Part shown: in pieces, positions 11,961 through 24,883 of the stretch
How positions within the stretch are numbered: position 1 is the first letter of the stretch
Layout of the letters: the number at the start of each line of letters is the position of its first letter
NCBI GenBank assembly: GCA_013397795.1
Contig: VZTJ01003848.1
Location: 1,459,255-1,523,254 of the forward strand
DNA: 64,000 nucleotides
Source: Orthonyx spaldingii
Lineage: Eukaryota; Chordata; Aves; Passeriformes; Orthonychidae
Reading direction: 5' to 3'
The notes under the pieces: model-generated
Told to the model about the DNA's origin: nothing
What the model saw: the letters and a program-made list of their open reading frames with translations, nothing else
Database searches by the model: none
Position numbers and translations under genes: made by a program

Positions 11961-14426
11961 CCACAGGACTGGTAGATCTTTGCTATATCCCGGGGGGCTG
12001 TGAGCATAAAGCCACTGTGAGTGTCTCAAATGCTATGAAGATAGACAGCAACAAAGAATTGTACACACAGCCAAGTCCACAGAGCACCCCTTGAACACTT
12101 CTTCAGTTCACTCTGGAAAATGTCTTTCATATTCATGAGGCTCCGTCTGATATATATGTCAGTTAGCTTTGTTATTTTAAAATACACAGTCATATTTAGA
12201 GTTTTGAGATATCTAGAACTAATTTAGGTTGGCTCTCGATGTCAGAATCTACAAAGATACAGGCAGTCCTGAGTGGCAATATGACAGAAAAATGCAGAAG
12301 ACTTTCAGGGTCTTTCCTGCAGAGACTTTCAGAGAAATGTCACTGAAAAAATCAAAATTGCTTCTCAGCAATTCAACTCCATTGAGCAACACTGAGTTGT
12401 CTGAAAGAGGAACCTCATCTGGAAACTGCAGTTTGCAGAAAAATCTGTTTCTACAGATGCTTTTGCTGAACTATGAAACAGTCCCATGTACAGTCCTCAT
12501 TTCTAGAAAAAGCTCACTCTACCTCCATGAAAGGAAGAGAAATTTTGCTCCTTACATTGACAGGAGATAACTGGGATCTCTAAGAACTTCATAGGTTTGC
12601 AACAGATGAATTATCATGGCATTAGCCACAGTGGCTACTGGCTCTCCCCATTTTGTACTTTCACCTTCCTGTTAGAAACCAAATGTTTGTTCTGTGACTA
12701 AAGCGTAATGAAATTGCCATTCACTGGATAACATTTGCCAGGGCTGACCGGATGTTTGCCTTCTGTTAAACAAGAATAAATATTGATAGGCCTAATCCTA
12801 AAAATCACAGCTGCAGTAAAAAATAAACAGTACGACTCTGTTGTTAATGAGTTATTGAAGATCAAGTACATTTATACCATTCAGATATAACCCGCTTCCC
12901 TGTATGCCTTCTTTCCTTCGGTTGCTAGAATCTTTGTTTTCAGTTTTTCTTTAAATTTTTTTCTGATAAATCACAGTGAGAAGCAATTGAATGTTTTGCA
13001 ATAATATTAATTTGCAATTAAATCTAGCAATAGCTCTGCTTTTCTTTGTCCTGGTCTTGCTCTTTCATTCACCCCTGTTAATGTAATATCCAGAATCATC
13101 CATCAAGGTGAATTAAAAGGAAGGTGTTGCACACAAGGACCAGCAAGACACCTCAAATTGCACCTGCTGCACCTGCATGTGTTGTGGGGTGCATTCTTTG
13201 GCTTAACTGGGCAAGGCTGATGTAGCTGCAGTGGAAAACTAGGAGGATGCAGAAAGATGTGCTGTGATATGAGCTGTAGAACCTCCCCCTACGGAGTGCA
13301 GAAGGGTGACATGGAGAGTCAGGACATGTATGCAGGAAATGCAGACACAGTAGGAAGACGCTGCTTTTCTTGGAGAGGCCACAAGTGCTGAATTGCACTG
13401 GTTTGCCCCTGTGCTTCTCCATGCAGCTTCCTGACCCACCCAAGAGCATGCGCCCGCGCTGTGCTCCTCAGGAAGTTGACAGCAGAGCCAGATGACTGCA
13501 ATGGAAAGTGGGCAGGAAACTCTTGCATGACAGGCTGGGAGTTTGCAACAGGGACATGGCAAAAACAGGCAGCAGATTCCAGCCTGCTGTGTTTTCCTGC
13601 ATCCCTGGCCAAGGCTGGGACGTGCTGCTTCATGTAGAGGCAATATGATGTTGGCGGGACTGATCGGGCAATATCTTTCTGACAGACAATGCTTTCTTAC
13701 TGACAAACTTTTATTTGGAGAGGAAAACTATATTTTGGCACAGTGACCTTGAAGGGTTGCCAAGATCTGAGGGGAAATCTGCTCTTTGGCATCCTGTGAA
13801 CCCTCAGGTTGTGTGGCACAAGTGGCAGGGTGACGTCAGTAAGCAAGGACTGCTCTGTAAGGACTGGCCATTACAAGAAGTGACACAGATCAGGGCTCTC
13901 CCTTTGGATACCTTCTCCATTAGTTCCCACTGGTCCAACAATACCCACTTCCTTCTAGGACCAAATTAGTTATTTTTACAAATTCAAACTTATGATTTAT
14001 CTCTGGTTGTGAGAAGTGTTAGGGTTTGCAGCCTCATCCTAACCCTCTTGTATCAGCACTGAAATTAAGTTATAACTGCATGTAATTACGCAAAAAAACT
14101 TGTAGTATAAATTGCTTAAACAGAATACGATGTATGCCGTTTCTGAATCTGGCCATAATGGATTCTCTTGTTTTGATACTATTCAAATAAAGTATTAATC
14201 AATTAGCCTTTGATGGGAAAGGATTATTTTTCTCTTCATTTTAAGTTTCTGTTTTCTATGAAAAGGTACCGAAAACACAGAAGTACTGCTTAACAATGCA
14301 AATGAGCACATTTACCTTACTAAGAGAGTGTTTCATTCTTAAATGGAAAAAAAAGAGAATTAATGAGAATACCATTTTTGAAAAAGCTATGAGGTTTGAC
14401 ACCTACAGACTTCTGCGGTTGATCTG
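11961..14426. other. unannotated stretch with unsupported open frames
   Basis: There is no recognisable element. A 113-codon plus frame (12229-12570) opens at TTG, not ATG, and matches nothing I know. A 155-codon minus frame (13239-13706) is very Cys/Ser/His-rich and is probably compositional. The segment around 12700-12850 has an AT-rich, low-CpG, complex texture that could be a conserved non-coding element, but this cannot be shown without an alignment. Confidence 0.5.
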
Positions 14427-14442
14427 AAAAAAAAAAAAAAAA
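14427..14442. repeat. poly-A run
   Basis: Sixteen consecutive A residues are followed by 'gagtaaaa'. No recognisable element ends here, so I do not call it a retroelement tail. Confidence 0.85.
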
Positions 14443-14658
14443 GAGTAAAAATGTTCTTAGTTCACTCTTTTCCGCTCCTTATTTGTGTGCACAGGCCCCA
14501 GCTGACTGAGGCTGAGATAAAATGTTATCAAATGTCACTTCCATTACATTCCTGGTACATGCAGAATATCAGAACTTACAGAAACTAATTGGGCTGAATT
14601 CCAGGTAATTATTCCATTTTCCTGACACTGGATCTGTTTCACAGTAACTACTTTTTAC

Positions 14659-14901
14659 TTGTGGGAGTGCCTTTGCTGAACCTGGGCCAAAACCAATCTG
14701 CTCGTCCTTCAGTGTGTACATACATCTTGGCTTTTGCATCATTCACATAATCACCTGTTTGGGAATTCATCCCAATCACATTCTTTGTTGCAGATAAGGC
14801 ATACATCAATTTATCTATTCTGCTGACTTTGGATAAGTCATACATTTTGGCAGCAGAAAACCTATCTCCCCAACTTACATGGTCCAGCAATAATCCATGA
14901 A
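14659..14901 (-). other. candidate internal exon, unrecognised
   Basis: Read on the minus strand, 'aaatttttag' (acceptor) is followed by 243 nt with no stop, ending at 'cacaa|gtaaaaag' (donor-like). The length is a multiple of three and the phase is 1-1. The translation contains SAAKMYDLSKVSRIDKLMYA and later YVNDAKAKMYVHTEGRADWF. It has no Cys, few Leu, and many Lys, Asp, Ala and Gly, which is unusual for a chance frame in AT-rich DNA. I recognise no family. A perfect GTAAGT lies just inside the segment (complement of 14872-14877), so alternative splicing boundaries are possible. The donor I propose is of medium strength. It could also be a pseudogene piece. Confidence 0.28.
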
Positions 14902-14994
14902 CTAAAAATTTATTTAAGTCTAGCTTCTACTGATTAAAGACACTATTAAGCTATACATCACACTGAACACCATTTTTAATATTACTGAGGTGTT

Positions 14995-15201
14995 TTAGTC
15001 ATATATATGAAAGTAAGAGATTAAGTGCAGGAGCTGATTATTTCTCAAAGAAATATTTCCTTCACCTTTACTTGTTCTTGGCTTTCTTTTAATTTCTTCT
15101 CCAGGGTGCCTCAGATCCCGGTACTTGTAACTGTGACTGCTTAGTGACAGGAGCAGGCTTTCCAAATCATAACCAACCACATTCCTGTTGGAAATCCTAC
15201 T
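14995..15201 (-). other. protein-like minus-strand frame, unrecognised
   Basis: About 100 bp upstream (minus sense) of the 14659-14901 candidate, the minus strand is open for over 65 codons. It reads NVVGYDLESLLLSLSSHSYK and then a basic segment with EEIKRKPRTSKGEG. It matches nothing I know. Donor-like GTAAAG and GTGAAG words follow the basic segment. The plus strand is also open here, after a very strong acceptor 'ttaatttcttctccag' at 15089-15104. The true coding strand, if any, cannot be decided from the sequence. Confidence 0.15.
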
Positions 15202-17419
15202 CTTTGGCAGTTATACTTGGATTCACGCCACATCTAACAGCCCACACTAGATCAATTCCACTACACTCAAGGTTAGCCTGCTGTGGGAACACCCTGATTG
15301 GGTCAGGGTCAATTTAAACCCCAAATATTGTCAGGAGCATGCTGACATCCAACTCAAATCCCATCCACAGGCTGGACTGTTCAGGAGTCTCAGAACACTC
15401 AAATTTGTCAACTTAGCCCAGAAATTGCTGTCTCTTGAAAAATGCAGAGAAAAGACAAACTTTGTTTATCTGCATCTTCATGTCTTTCCACACAGCCACA
15501 TTAATATCAAAACAGGGAGGAATCAGATCAATGCAAGGGATAGGGAATACCTTTTATCAATGCATTAAATAGCATTGTCCTACAATGGAGAACAGTTCAT
15601 GATCTAAAGTCACACAGGTGCTCTGGAGCCTTTTTCACATAAGCAAATGCAGAGCATTAAGCTCTCAAGTAGCTCAGTTGCTTCCAGGTGCATAACTGCT
15701 TTTCTGAACAGTGGTCTCCTTTATCTGCTCATAACAATATTCATGCACCACAACCACTGATGGAGCTTGGGTTTATGGGTCAGTTGTTAAATATCTTCAT
15801 CAAAAACACCCAACCAACTCCCACCCCCAGTTATGTTAGATGAGAGCATAGAGTTATGTCATCCAGGAGAAGCTCCATTAGCTTCCAGTAGTGAAAAGAA
15901 GCCAATGTCCAGCACTTCTCAAAATCATGCCTAAAAAACACACACACACTTAGAGAGGTTTACATGATAATATTTATGTTTCTCTTGAATTGTGTGGGAA
16001 GACATCAGGCACTCTGAATTACATTGCCAGAGAACAGGTAAAAGATGGTTTCTGACTTTATAGGGAAAGTTTTTACACCCAAATATTATTCCTCTTCAAT
16101 ACAAAACTTGTACTGCTGTCAGCAGGAGCAGGACTGGTGCAGTGAATCTAGATAATTTTTAATTCTTCATGCTAATTAACTTATAAGATGGAAAAATGAA
16201 CCTCTCAAATACATAGCAATTGCTTAGACTGTGTAAGCAAATATTGATCCATATATTTATTTTTATTTTCATTCCTGTGTCCCAGTGTCAGACTAAGTTT
16301 AGTCAAAGTAAATTAATGAAATGCATTTTTCAAAAGTCCATCATCTGTGTAAAGACCCTCATTTTTTAGTGCTCAGCAACCAGTTAAAGACCACTCAGAT
16401 TTTCAAATATGAGGTGTGGCACTAATGTTGGGTATGATTGGAGGCTTTGTGTTTTGAGAAGATTGGAACTTGCTTTTAGTGCATGCCCAGCTCAACCTCC
16501 ATCCCCAGACACTGTTTCCTGGGGTTGCAATAAAATAACTGGGTGGGTAGAAGAACCAGAAGCAAATAGAAAAGACACCTTCAAGTCACCTTTGTGTGCT
16601 GCATCAGGGGAAGAACCCTGCTCCAAGACAATTTGATATGATCTGGCTGGAATTTATTCTACCTGTATGGAGCTAACACTGTAGAAGCCACTCATCTTTC
16701 CTTAGTTTCCAGGGTTTCCATACATAGGGATGTGGTTCATTAATTTTCTGTAATTAGCTCATCAAAGAATGACCTATGAGCTGGGGACGAGGGAGAAAGG
16801 CAGTCCTGATATGCATCTTGGAATAAGCCCTCTTGCAAGATGAGATGCACAGGGAGAGGGTGTTGGGTGACGAAGATCACGGGTCATGCTTACAGCAGTT
16901 TGGGTTTGGGGATAATGCAGCACAGTTCTGAAGCTAAAAGGCTGAAACTGTGGGACTGTTGAGAAACTTTTCTCTGAAGAATTCTGGCAAGTAAGCAGGT
17001 ATTGGCTCACACCTTTTCATCGATAACAAGCACTGCTTCCTCCTTCCCCACCACAACTAAACTCTGAGATGAGACTGGGAGCTGGTTTTTGCTGTAGTGT
17101 GCTTTTTACTTTGGCTTGTATTTACTCTCCACATCCCTCACAGGCACACTACAAAGATCCCGCCTCAGTGCACACCTCTGCAAATGTACAACTTAAGCAG
17201 AAGAGGTTTGTTTCATGTCAGACACTCGGGGCTGACCCTGCAGCATCACCTGCAGCCACAGTGAGACTGGTAAATGAGGCAGATACTGCTCCTCTTTCAA
17301 CATCCTGCGGGTGCATCCTGTTCCCCTGCACCACCAGCAGCTGTCTGTGTGGCTGCAGAGCTCACCTTTGTTCAGTCCTTGGCCCTCCCAAGTCTGATGT
17401 GACCCACACCATTTAAGAA
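15202..17419. other. unannotated stretch
   Basis: No gene or mobile element was recognised. A short ACAC run occurs near 15942-15951. Open frames are short and unremarkable. Confidence 0.5.
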
Positions 17420-17612
17420 AGATGTGAAGGTCCTTGAAAGCATCCAGAGGCCCGCAACAAAGCTGGTTGTAAGACTGGAGGGCATGTTCTGTGAGGAGCA
17501 ACTGAGGACCTTGGGCTTGTCTGGTTTGAAGAAAAGGAAGCTGAGTGGTGGCCTCATTGTAGCTTCCTGAGGAGAGGAAGGGGGTAGGGAGGTGCCGAGC
17601 TCTTCTTCCTGT
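17420..17612 (+). mobile_element. CR1 LINE internal fragment
   Basis: Sense-strand CR1 landmarks are present in order: 'ccttgaaagcatccagaggc', then 'caacaaagctggttgtaaga', 'gaggagcaactgaggacctt', 'gaagaaaaggaagctgagtg' and 'agcttcctgaggagaggaag'. The copy stops abruptly near 17612, where a different repeat begins. The usual CR1 3' end is not found after that repeat. The fragment is therefore truncated at both ends, or its 3' part was lost when the neighbour arrived. Confidence 0.88.
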
Positions 17613-18345
17613 GTACTGGATTTGCACAGTAAAGTTTTGGTAGTGGGGAGGCTACAAGGGTGGGTTTGTGAGAAGCTGCCAGAAGCTTCCCCCAAGTCCA
17701 CCAGAGTAATGCCAGCCAGCTCTAAGATGGACCTGGTGCTGGCCAAGCCCGAGCCCATTAGTGGAATGTCTACCACCCAGAGTGGTAGCATGTCTGGGAC
17801 AATGTATTTAATAATGTGGGAAATTGCTGCACAACAGCAGTTGGAGAGAGGAGTGAGAATATGTGAGCGAAATTGCCCTGCAGACACCTGGTCAGTGAGG
17901 AAGAAGGGGAATAAGGGGATGCAGACACTGCAGCAGAGATTCCCCTGCAGCCCATGGTGCAGCCCATGGTGAGGCAGCTGTGTCCCTGAGCCCATGGAGG
18001 TCCATGGAGGAACAGGGATCCATCTGCAGCCCATGGAGGAGCCCACGCTGAAGCAGTTGAATGCCCAGAGGAGACTCTGTGGGAAGCCCACGAGGGCCCC
18101 ATGCCAGAGCAGCCTGTTCCTGAAGGACTGTGCCCCATGGGAGTGTCCCACGCTGGAACTGTTCATGAAGAACTGCAGCTCATGGGAAGGACTCATGTTG
18201 GAGAAGTTTGTGGAAGACTATCTCTTGTGGGAGGAACCTCATGCTGGAGCAGAAGAGGAGTGTGAGTTCTCCTCCTGAGGAGGAAGCAGAGGTAAAGACA
18301 ATGTGTGATGAACTGATCAGGGATCCCATTCTCCATCCCCCTTCT
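17613..18345. mobile_element. avian interspersed repeat, probably ERV/LTR-derived
   Basis: The segment contains imperfect repeated blocks around 'cagcccatggaggagccc' and 'ccatgggagtgtcccacgct', between about 17940 and 18250. An upstream part contains 'gtgggaaattgctgcacaac'. It ends near 'attctccatcccccttctctgctgg'. I know this combination from memory as a widespread dispersed repeat in bird genomes, often mis-annotated as protein on the minus strand. Assignment to an endogenous-retrovirus-linked LTR is an inference. The minus strand carries the longest open frame of the window (17372-18196), discussed in the findings. No target duplication was identified. Confidence 0.6.
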
Positions 18346-19829
18346 CTGCTGGAGAATTTATTTTGCTGTATTTTTAATTTTCAGTCGAAGACCAGTTTCT
18401 GGTGCATTCATTTGCACTGTTTCCTGCCACTGAACAGTCTCTCAAATCCTGCTAATTTCTGTTGAAAATCAAAAAAATCCCCAACCAAAACCCCCCAAAT
18501 CAAACCAAACCAACTCACCTACTGACCTGTTACCTCTAAAACCATTAAAGGTGACATACAACACAGGACATCTCTTGACAACCTCACACCATTGTCTATT
18601 GCTAAATAATATCTGCTAAGGAATCTTTGACACTTCTATTTTTTCTTTCCTTTTCATATTTGCAACCTTTGCTCTGAGGAGACTTTGTGGAAATTGGCTC
18701 AGCTTGCAGGAAGAAAATGCATGAGTTGATAAAAGCTAAAAATAACTCAGCAGAAGGCTGTCCAATAAGTTAGATTTAGTTTGAGTCATGGAAAAGTCTA
18801 GGAGTATTGTCAGCATTTGAGTTATATGGCTTTCTACTTCATTTGGACATGCTTGTGAAGTGTGTGAAACAATCTCATGAAAAGCAGTCATTGACTGTAT
18901 TGATATTGCTGTACATCTTTCAAGAAATTTGGGGACATATGCTTCCTTCTGGGAATTAATTGTGCTGTATCTTGCAGGAACTGAAAAGGAAATAAAACTA
19001 GAAAAAAATTATCAAACCCTTTTGAATTTCTTCCATCTCACAGTAAGGTACTCTGGGAATAAGGGCGAAACAGCAAATATTCTAATTTTCTAGTAAGACC
19101 TTTTACTCTGACTCATATGCCCTTTCTGTGGATGAGAGAGGACTAGAAAACAGAAGATAGATACCATATAGATAGTGCAAGATAGAACTATAGTAAGCAA
19201 AACCATCTGTAATACTGTTTTCAGAAAACAGTTATTTGTGATTTATTTCTTAATGGAAAGTTGTACTCAGTGTGTTTCTACAAGGGGTTGTTTTCTATCT
19301 TGCACTGTTGACATGTATCTTCTGCAATAAAATATACTTACTAAACCTCCAATCTCAGTAGCTAGAAGAGGCTACAGGTGTGATGGAGAACAAGCATAAA
19401 GATGCAAAGGATCTTGCCAAAGTAAATATGATGCTATTTAAAAACAGAGAAGTGCTGTGTTTTGCACTTTGTAGTCATCCCTCAGGAACAGTCTACAGCA
19501 AACATCTAGGAATATATGCATACACTGAGGGGAATCACTAATCAGGCAGCTGCAAAAATCAGTATCTTTGAGCTAGGCTGCATTCTCAACTGCACACAAG
19601 ATGACAATGCCCTGATGCTGGGAGAAAAAGAGGAAAGATAAGCTTCCTATTTCTCATTAGGATCTGTGATAAATCTTCTAGCTACTGAACCTTCAGATAA
19701 GTGCAGAAATGCTCTTTCCATCATGACAGCACAGTCAGAAAGTGGTAGACTGATTGTCAAGCTTCCAGAAGAAAGCTGTGAATAAACCCCCATTGTTTAC
19801 AGCCAGAGACCTAGAAAACATGAACTTGT
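18346..19829. other. unannotated stretch
   Basis: No gene or element was recognised. A short A/C-rich run lies at 18468-18516, with 'ccaaaaccccccaaatc' texture. The rest is AT-rich complex sequence. Confidence 0.5.
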
Positions 19830-20160
19830 AAGAGAAGTTTGAGACAGCTGGGGCTTTAACCCTAAAGAAAACTCAGGTGTAATGTAATAGTCTTCAGTTA
19901 CGTAGAGACTGCTACAAGGAAGAAAAGAATTCTATTTTCCATGTCTGTGGAAGACAGGACAAGAAGTGATGGGCATAAATTCAGGACGAGAAAATTAAGC
20001 TGAACATTAGGCACATGGTTGTTGGACAGTCTCACGGTGAAAAGAATAAAGGCTTGGAATGAATGAGAAGGAGAGACTATGGTGATTTCATCTCTGAAGA
20101 TATTTAAACAACCAGCTGAGGAAAACCTATGTCTGTGCTTTGAAGAAAGGGTGTGGAGAT
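19830..20160 (+). mobile_element. old, degraded CR1 LINE fragment
   Basis: In sense orientation the landmarks are weak but in the right order. A 'acaagaagtgatgggcataa' segment is followed by 'ttaagctgaacattaggcac', then by 'aaaggcttggaatgaatgag' and 'gatttcatctctgaagatat'. These correspond to the CR1 block that normally reads roughly 'caagtaatgggcttaaattgcag...gttagacattaggaaaaact'. Divergence is high, so this is an ancient subfamily. The terminal octamer tail was not found, and the boundaries are approximate. Confidence 0.65.
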
Positions 20161-23100
20161 GACACTGTCATGTAACTTTCTTTGTGGGAATTGATTTTTC
20201 ATAATAAAGCAGTAAATTATGGGATACCAAGCATTTCAGATGGAACTGACCATTCTTAATCCAAAGAGTTTGCAGTAATAAAAAAGAAAATGAAATGCCA
20301 GCCTGGGTTAAATAGGGCAGGGCTGTGCAACTCTTGGGTCATTTAGGGCAAATTACAGTAGTGCAAGGTCAACACTGTCTTTTTCTTGGAAGCTCTGTGG
20401 TAGAAAATGGTTTTAAGGGGAAGCTGAGAAGGCAGAAATTAGAGGTCTGAAGAACCTATTTAAAATTATTATTCCACAAGTTCTACCAAGATAGAAATGC
20501 CAGGAAAGTCCCCATCTCCGAGCTTACAAAGTCAGCCTTTCACCAAAAGCATGTATGTAAACAGTGTAGGGACCTCAGCACGCTGTAATCTAGGATGAGC
20601 ATCTATCACAGGCATATTGAAGCTGCGGTTTCCTGAAGAGCTGTGCTGAATTACTGGTTTCTCACAACCAAAAGGGAGAGATTTTGTGGCCATCCATCTC
20701 TGGCCTCCACCCCAGCCCTGTGTTGGTTCTGCTATTCAGTGCCATCTCTGAGGGCTGACACAGCAGAAAGCTGCTGGGGTTTATGCTGTGATGTTTTTGA
20801 GCACACTATTGAATTAACGAGGTCACGGGAGGAGGTCTGGTAAGTGCCAGCCTCAACATAAGCAATGTAAGAGCATGCAGCCAAGCTGGGAGAATGGGGC
20901 AGCTGCTTCAGGACCTCATTCCAAGTCAATGAGTGATTAGGTTGGCTCAGCAAGTCTTGTGGAAACCACGGCTTTGCTTCATTGTAGAGAAGCTCTTTTT
21001 TCAGCTTGTAAGAAAAGCCGAAGGAATAATAATAAAAAAAAAAAAAGATCACTAAGAAGTCTTATGTTGTTATAAAATAATTAATGCAAGGGGAAGAAGG
21101 AAAAAAAATAAGCTGGAAGCTAGCTGGACAGGAAGATGGAAATGTGCCCTTGATTTGAGGTTCTTTGTTGCACTCCCTTAACTGCATGGTCATAACTTGG
21201 CAGCTGTTCAGGCTCCGGGAGGCATTGTACAAGCCCCTGATAGGAGAGGTTTCCTCTGATGAGCTGGCCATTGTGACTTTACAAGAAATTGTACAGTACT
21301 TCCTCTCATCCATTAGAAACCACTATTTTCTGAATGAATTTTCTCCTCCTTTGTTTTTAATAGTTTAACCCTTAACCTTTCTGACTCATGTTTTCTATTC
21401 TGGTGCAGCGTGCAGCGTGAGGTGAAAATGGGGACAGCCCACACAAACGAGACTCCCCTGCCCGCGGTCTGACAGGGAAACCAAGCGTTGCACAGAACAG
21501 TGTTTCTGCTGAAGAGCACTTTGCAGGCCTGGGAGTGTGGTATGAGCAAAAAAAAAGGGCCTCTTTTGCGAGTCAAATGAGGAAAGTCAGGCAGCTATTG
21601 AATTTCTGGGTGATTCATCTGTACTCTCCAATTTGTACTAATTGCTAAACTCTGAAGGTGTGGGCAACAAGAGTGAAGTGGTATAATTAGGGAAAGGACC
21701 CTTTCACAATTAGCGCAATGAATTCATCTGAAGATGAGAAAGAGGACCAAGTAGTTATTGTAATGGTCAGATATACTGGGCTAAATTCAGTGGTGACATA
21801 AAAATACATCTCATGTTGGAGTACCTGCTGGGAAAGGAACCATTTCTGCCCAAGCCATGCACAGGATATTGTGAAATACAGAAATACATGTGGCATAAAA
21901 AAAAGCCAAGTAGGGCAGAAAGGGGATGTTCAAAGTTGGAGTTCCCCTTGGGGTCACTACTGAGCACTCGGAAGTTAGACTGGAAATAAAAGCTAGGGTG
22001 CCTTAGAAAGGGTCTGCTTTGGGTTATGAAAAGCCTTTGAGTATTTCCTTGTTTAATCAGCATAAAAGTCACAGTATGTGAAAACCACTGACTTTTACCT
22101 TCCCTCATACCTATGTCCAAAAGGAATAAGAAGGAGATACTTCTCACTCACCCATGCTAATAGATGGCACTAAGAATCCTGAGCAATGCCTGAAGAGATG
22201 GAGCCTTCCCAAGACCCTCTCAGGAGATACCAGGTCTCAGTAGACTCCCTGGGGTCCTGTTCCAAGTGGTTTACTGCTAAAAGGATGAATCAATATGTGA
22301 CAGAAAACCTAGGGAATGCTTGACTTCCAAATCAGGTTACTGGATCAGTACTCTTCTCCAAATATGAAAAATACATTTTTTCCATAATGAAAGTAAAATA
22401 TATTTTTTCTAAATAATAAATTAAAAACAAAAGCCCTTATACATTTTCCGTATAAAGGTGGAAAAGACCCATAAAGTCTGTGACCTCCCTCACTGTTGTC
22501 CTGCAATGTTGATAAAACTCTGTGGTGACACGGGTTCTTGGACCAAAGAGATATTTGGTAGGAAAGGAGAATCACTAAAGATATTGTGGGAAACAGGGCT
22601 AAGACCTTTAAGTGAACTGATGGCTGAATCCAGCCCAGGAGGCTGGTGGATGGATCTGACAGGTAGCAGACAACTCTTTCTGCTAAAACATCCTTTTGCT
22701 CTCAGAAAGGGATTAGAGCTTTGAGTTCCTCTCTTTAAAATGTCACACAACAGCCAGGATGAAAAGGCAGCATGAAATCTCTCCTGTAACACCAACAAAA
22801 CTTTCAAAAGCAATTTGATATGTGATATACTGCTACTTCAGCTTGTCAGGCTGATATCACCTTGGTCCCTCTCAGTCCATCCATCTGAGCTGACTTCCTG
22901 TCCCTTGTCTACGGGAAATGATTCATTCTGTGCCTGTGAAGTGCCTGCGTTGGGAGGCTACACTCCTGGGGCTCATAAAGGTTACTTCTGTCTAAATCAC
23001 AACACCACTGGACTGGGTGGCTGCAGTGGCTTCAGAATGATGGCAAGAAAGGGAAGAAAGCAGAGTATTTTAATAGATGGTATGGAACATTTCAAAATAT

Positions 23101-24883
23101 TTCAAGCAAATCAAATACCTTCACACATTTTTTTTTTTTTTTTGGTTTCCTGTCTTAGAATATTTTAGGTTATGTTTGTGATCTAATTTTACGTTTTTTT
23201 TGTTTCTGTTCCTTACTTGGCTACTGTCACTTGTCAGTGAGGCAGAGTGATGCTGCACCTGTCTAATCATAATAAGGCCTAAAATTTCACCCTCTTCTAG
23301 ATTATATTCTTCAAAGGAGGGGAAGGTAGACAGCAAAAGGTAGGGACATTTCTATTAGCACATCAGGTCCTTCAGTTGCTACTGTGGTTTTAATTTTGAG
23401 CAGTGCTGTATGCACTTTAGTCAGTGAAGTGGTGCTATCATTTATCAGAAGGAAAAAAAATTCTGAAAAAAAAAGCATCTTTTCACTCAGTTCAGTCTTT
23501 GACATGTGCATTTGAGTCACAGCTTGTCAGAGTGATGAACAAGGTACACTCATGTCATTTTCTCCTCACAGAGCATCTTTCTTCTATGAGTTTCAGAGTT
23601 CTTCACCAATTGTCCTTCAGTCAGCAAGTAGATGGTCAAGTTGTGCTCCACTGCCAGTTCAATGCTTCTGCAAAATCAAGTGTACCCAGGCTCCCAGTGA
23701 ATAAAAATGTCTGGAGAAGGGACAATACAGGACAGTCAATCAGTAATGTTTGACTGCTAGTATGGTGTGTAGCATGATCTGGAAATGTGCCAAACTGCAC
23801 TATCTCGAGTGCTGCCTGGGGGATAGCTTGTGCTCCAGATTTTCCAATAGGCAGCACAGACAAGGCTGGCCTGGATTTGGCCCCCTGTGTGCCCCTGTGC
23901 ATGGTAGACTTTGCACCTGCAAACCCTGATGTTGCACTGAAGGAAGCTGACACGCGTTCTTCGTTTCACATTATGAAAATGTTACAATAGTTCACAGAAC
24001 TGGAAAAAACCCCACATCCAAAATGACATTTACAATTTGAGGGCTACACAGGGCAAAGTTCTGTGTAGTTCAACTGTGGCCACTGTGCTGCTTGGCCACA
24101 CAAGGACCAAATGTTCCCTGCTCATCGTTTATTTAACAAATAAATACCCAGAGAAGTGCAGTGCAATATTATGCCTCATTATTACCGCTTTGCACCACTC
24201 CATAGATGCAAAAGGAAAGATTTTAAAATCCATTTACATATGACTATTGCCTCCTTGTAAGGTGGTCCCCTGTTGCCTTCAAGCACTTTCATTGCCCTAC
24301 CGTGCTAGAAAGAAAAGCACCTGGCCATGTAATGATACCCTACTGGCCTTACTGAAGTTGCTTCTGGTTAACAGAACTCCATGGAAGATGAGACTTCAAA
24401 CCCCATGATTCAGGTCAAGATGAAAATGAATAGAACTTAATGGAATATACTGCCTAGGCTTCTCCCAGTGGGAGAAAGAGAAAGTACAGCTTCTGTTCAT
24501 CTGAGCAAGTAGTGTTACACAGCAGTAAAGTGGACTCTAGTAAGACTATGCATGTAGGACTGGATCCAGAAGGTTTGAGAGCCAGACATTGGCCACACTT
24601 CTTTAGAGATAGCTTGCAGACAGCAAGGAGGCAAAGTTTTGCTTCAGCAAATTAGATGAGCCCCTGGAAAGGCAGGAGATACCCTAGTTTGCATACAGCT
24701 GGCAAATACTCATCTGCTGCTCCATGGTGTGCAGTCTCACAATGCCTGGATTGATGGAGAAAGTCTCTGGCTGCCATGTCCAGCTCTGTTTAGCACAGGT
24801 ATATTCTGGGAAGTGCTTTGACCCAAGAAATGTGGTATGGTCTTGAACTTTGTATCTTTGGGTCACTCTTTTTTCTTCTCCAG
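20161..24883. other. unannotated stretch
   Basis: No recognised gene or element was found. A strong donor-like 'gtctg|gtaagt' occurs at 20840 behind a weak open segment. I do not call an exon there because the acceptor is poor. A 16-bp poly-T run lies at 23128-23143. Confidence 0.5.
23128..23143. repeat. poly-T run
   Basis: Sixteen consecutive T residues. No identifiable retroelement body adjoins it. Confidence 0.85.

Noticed and set aside
12229..12570. 113-codon plus-strand open frame
   Set aside because: TTG start, no ATG near the beginning and no supporting splice or promoter signal.
13239..13706. 155-codon minus-strand open frame
   Set aside because: Extreme Cys/His/Ser content, overlapping alternative frames of similar length, no splice context and no family resemblance.
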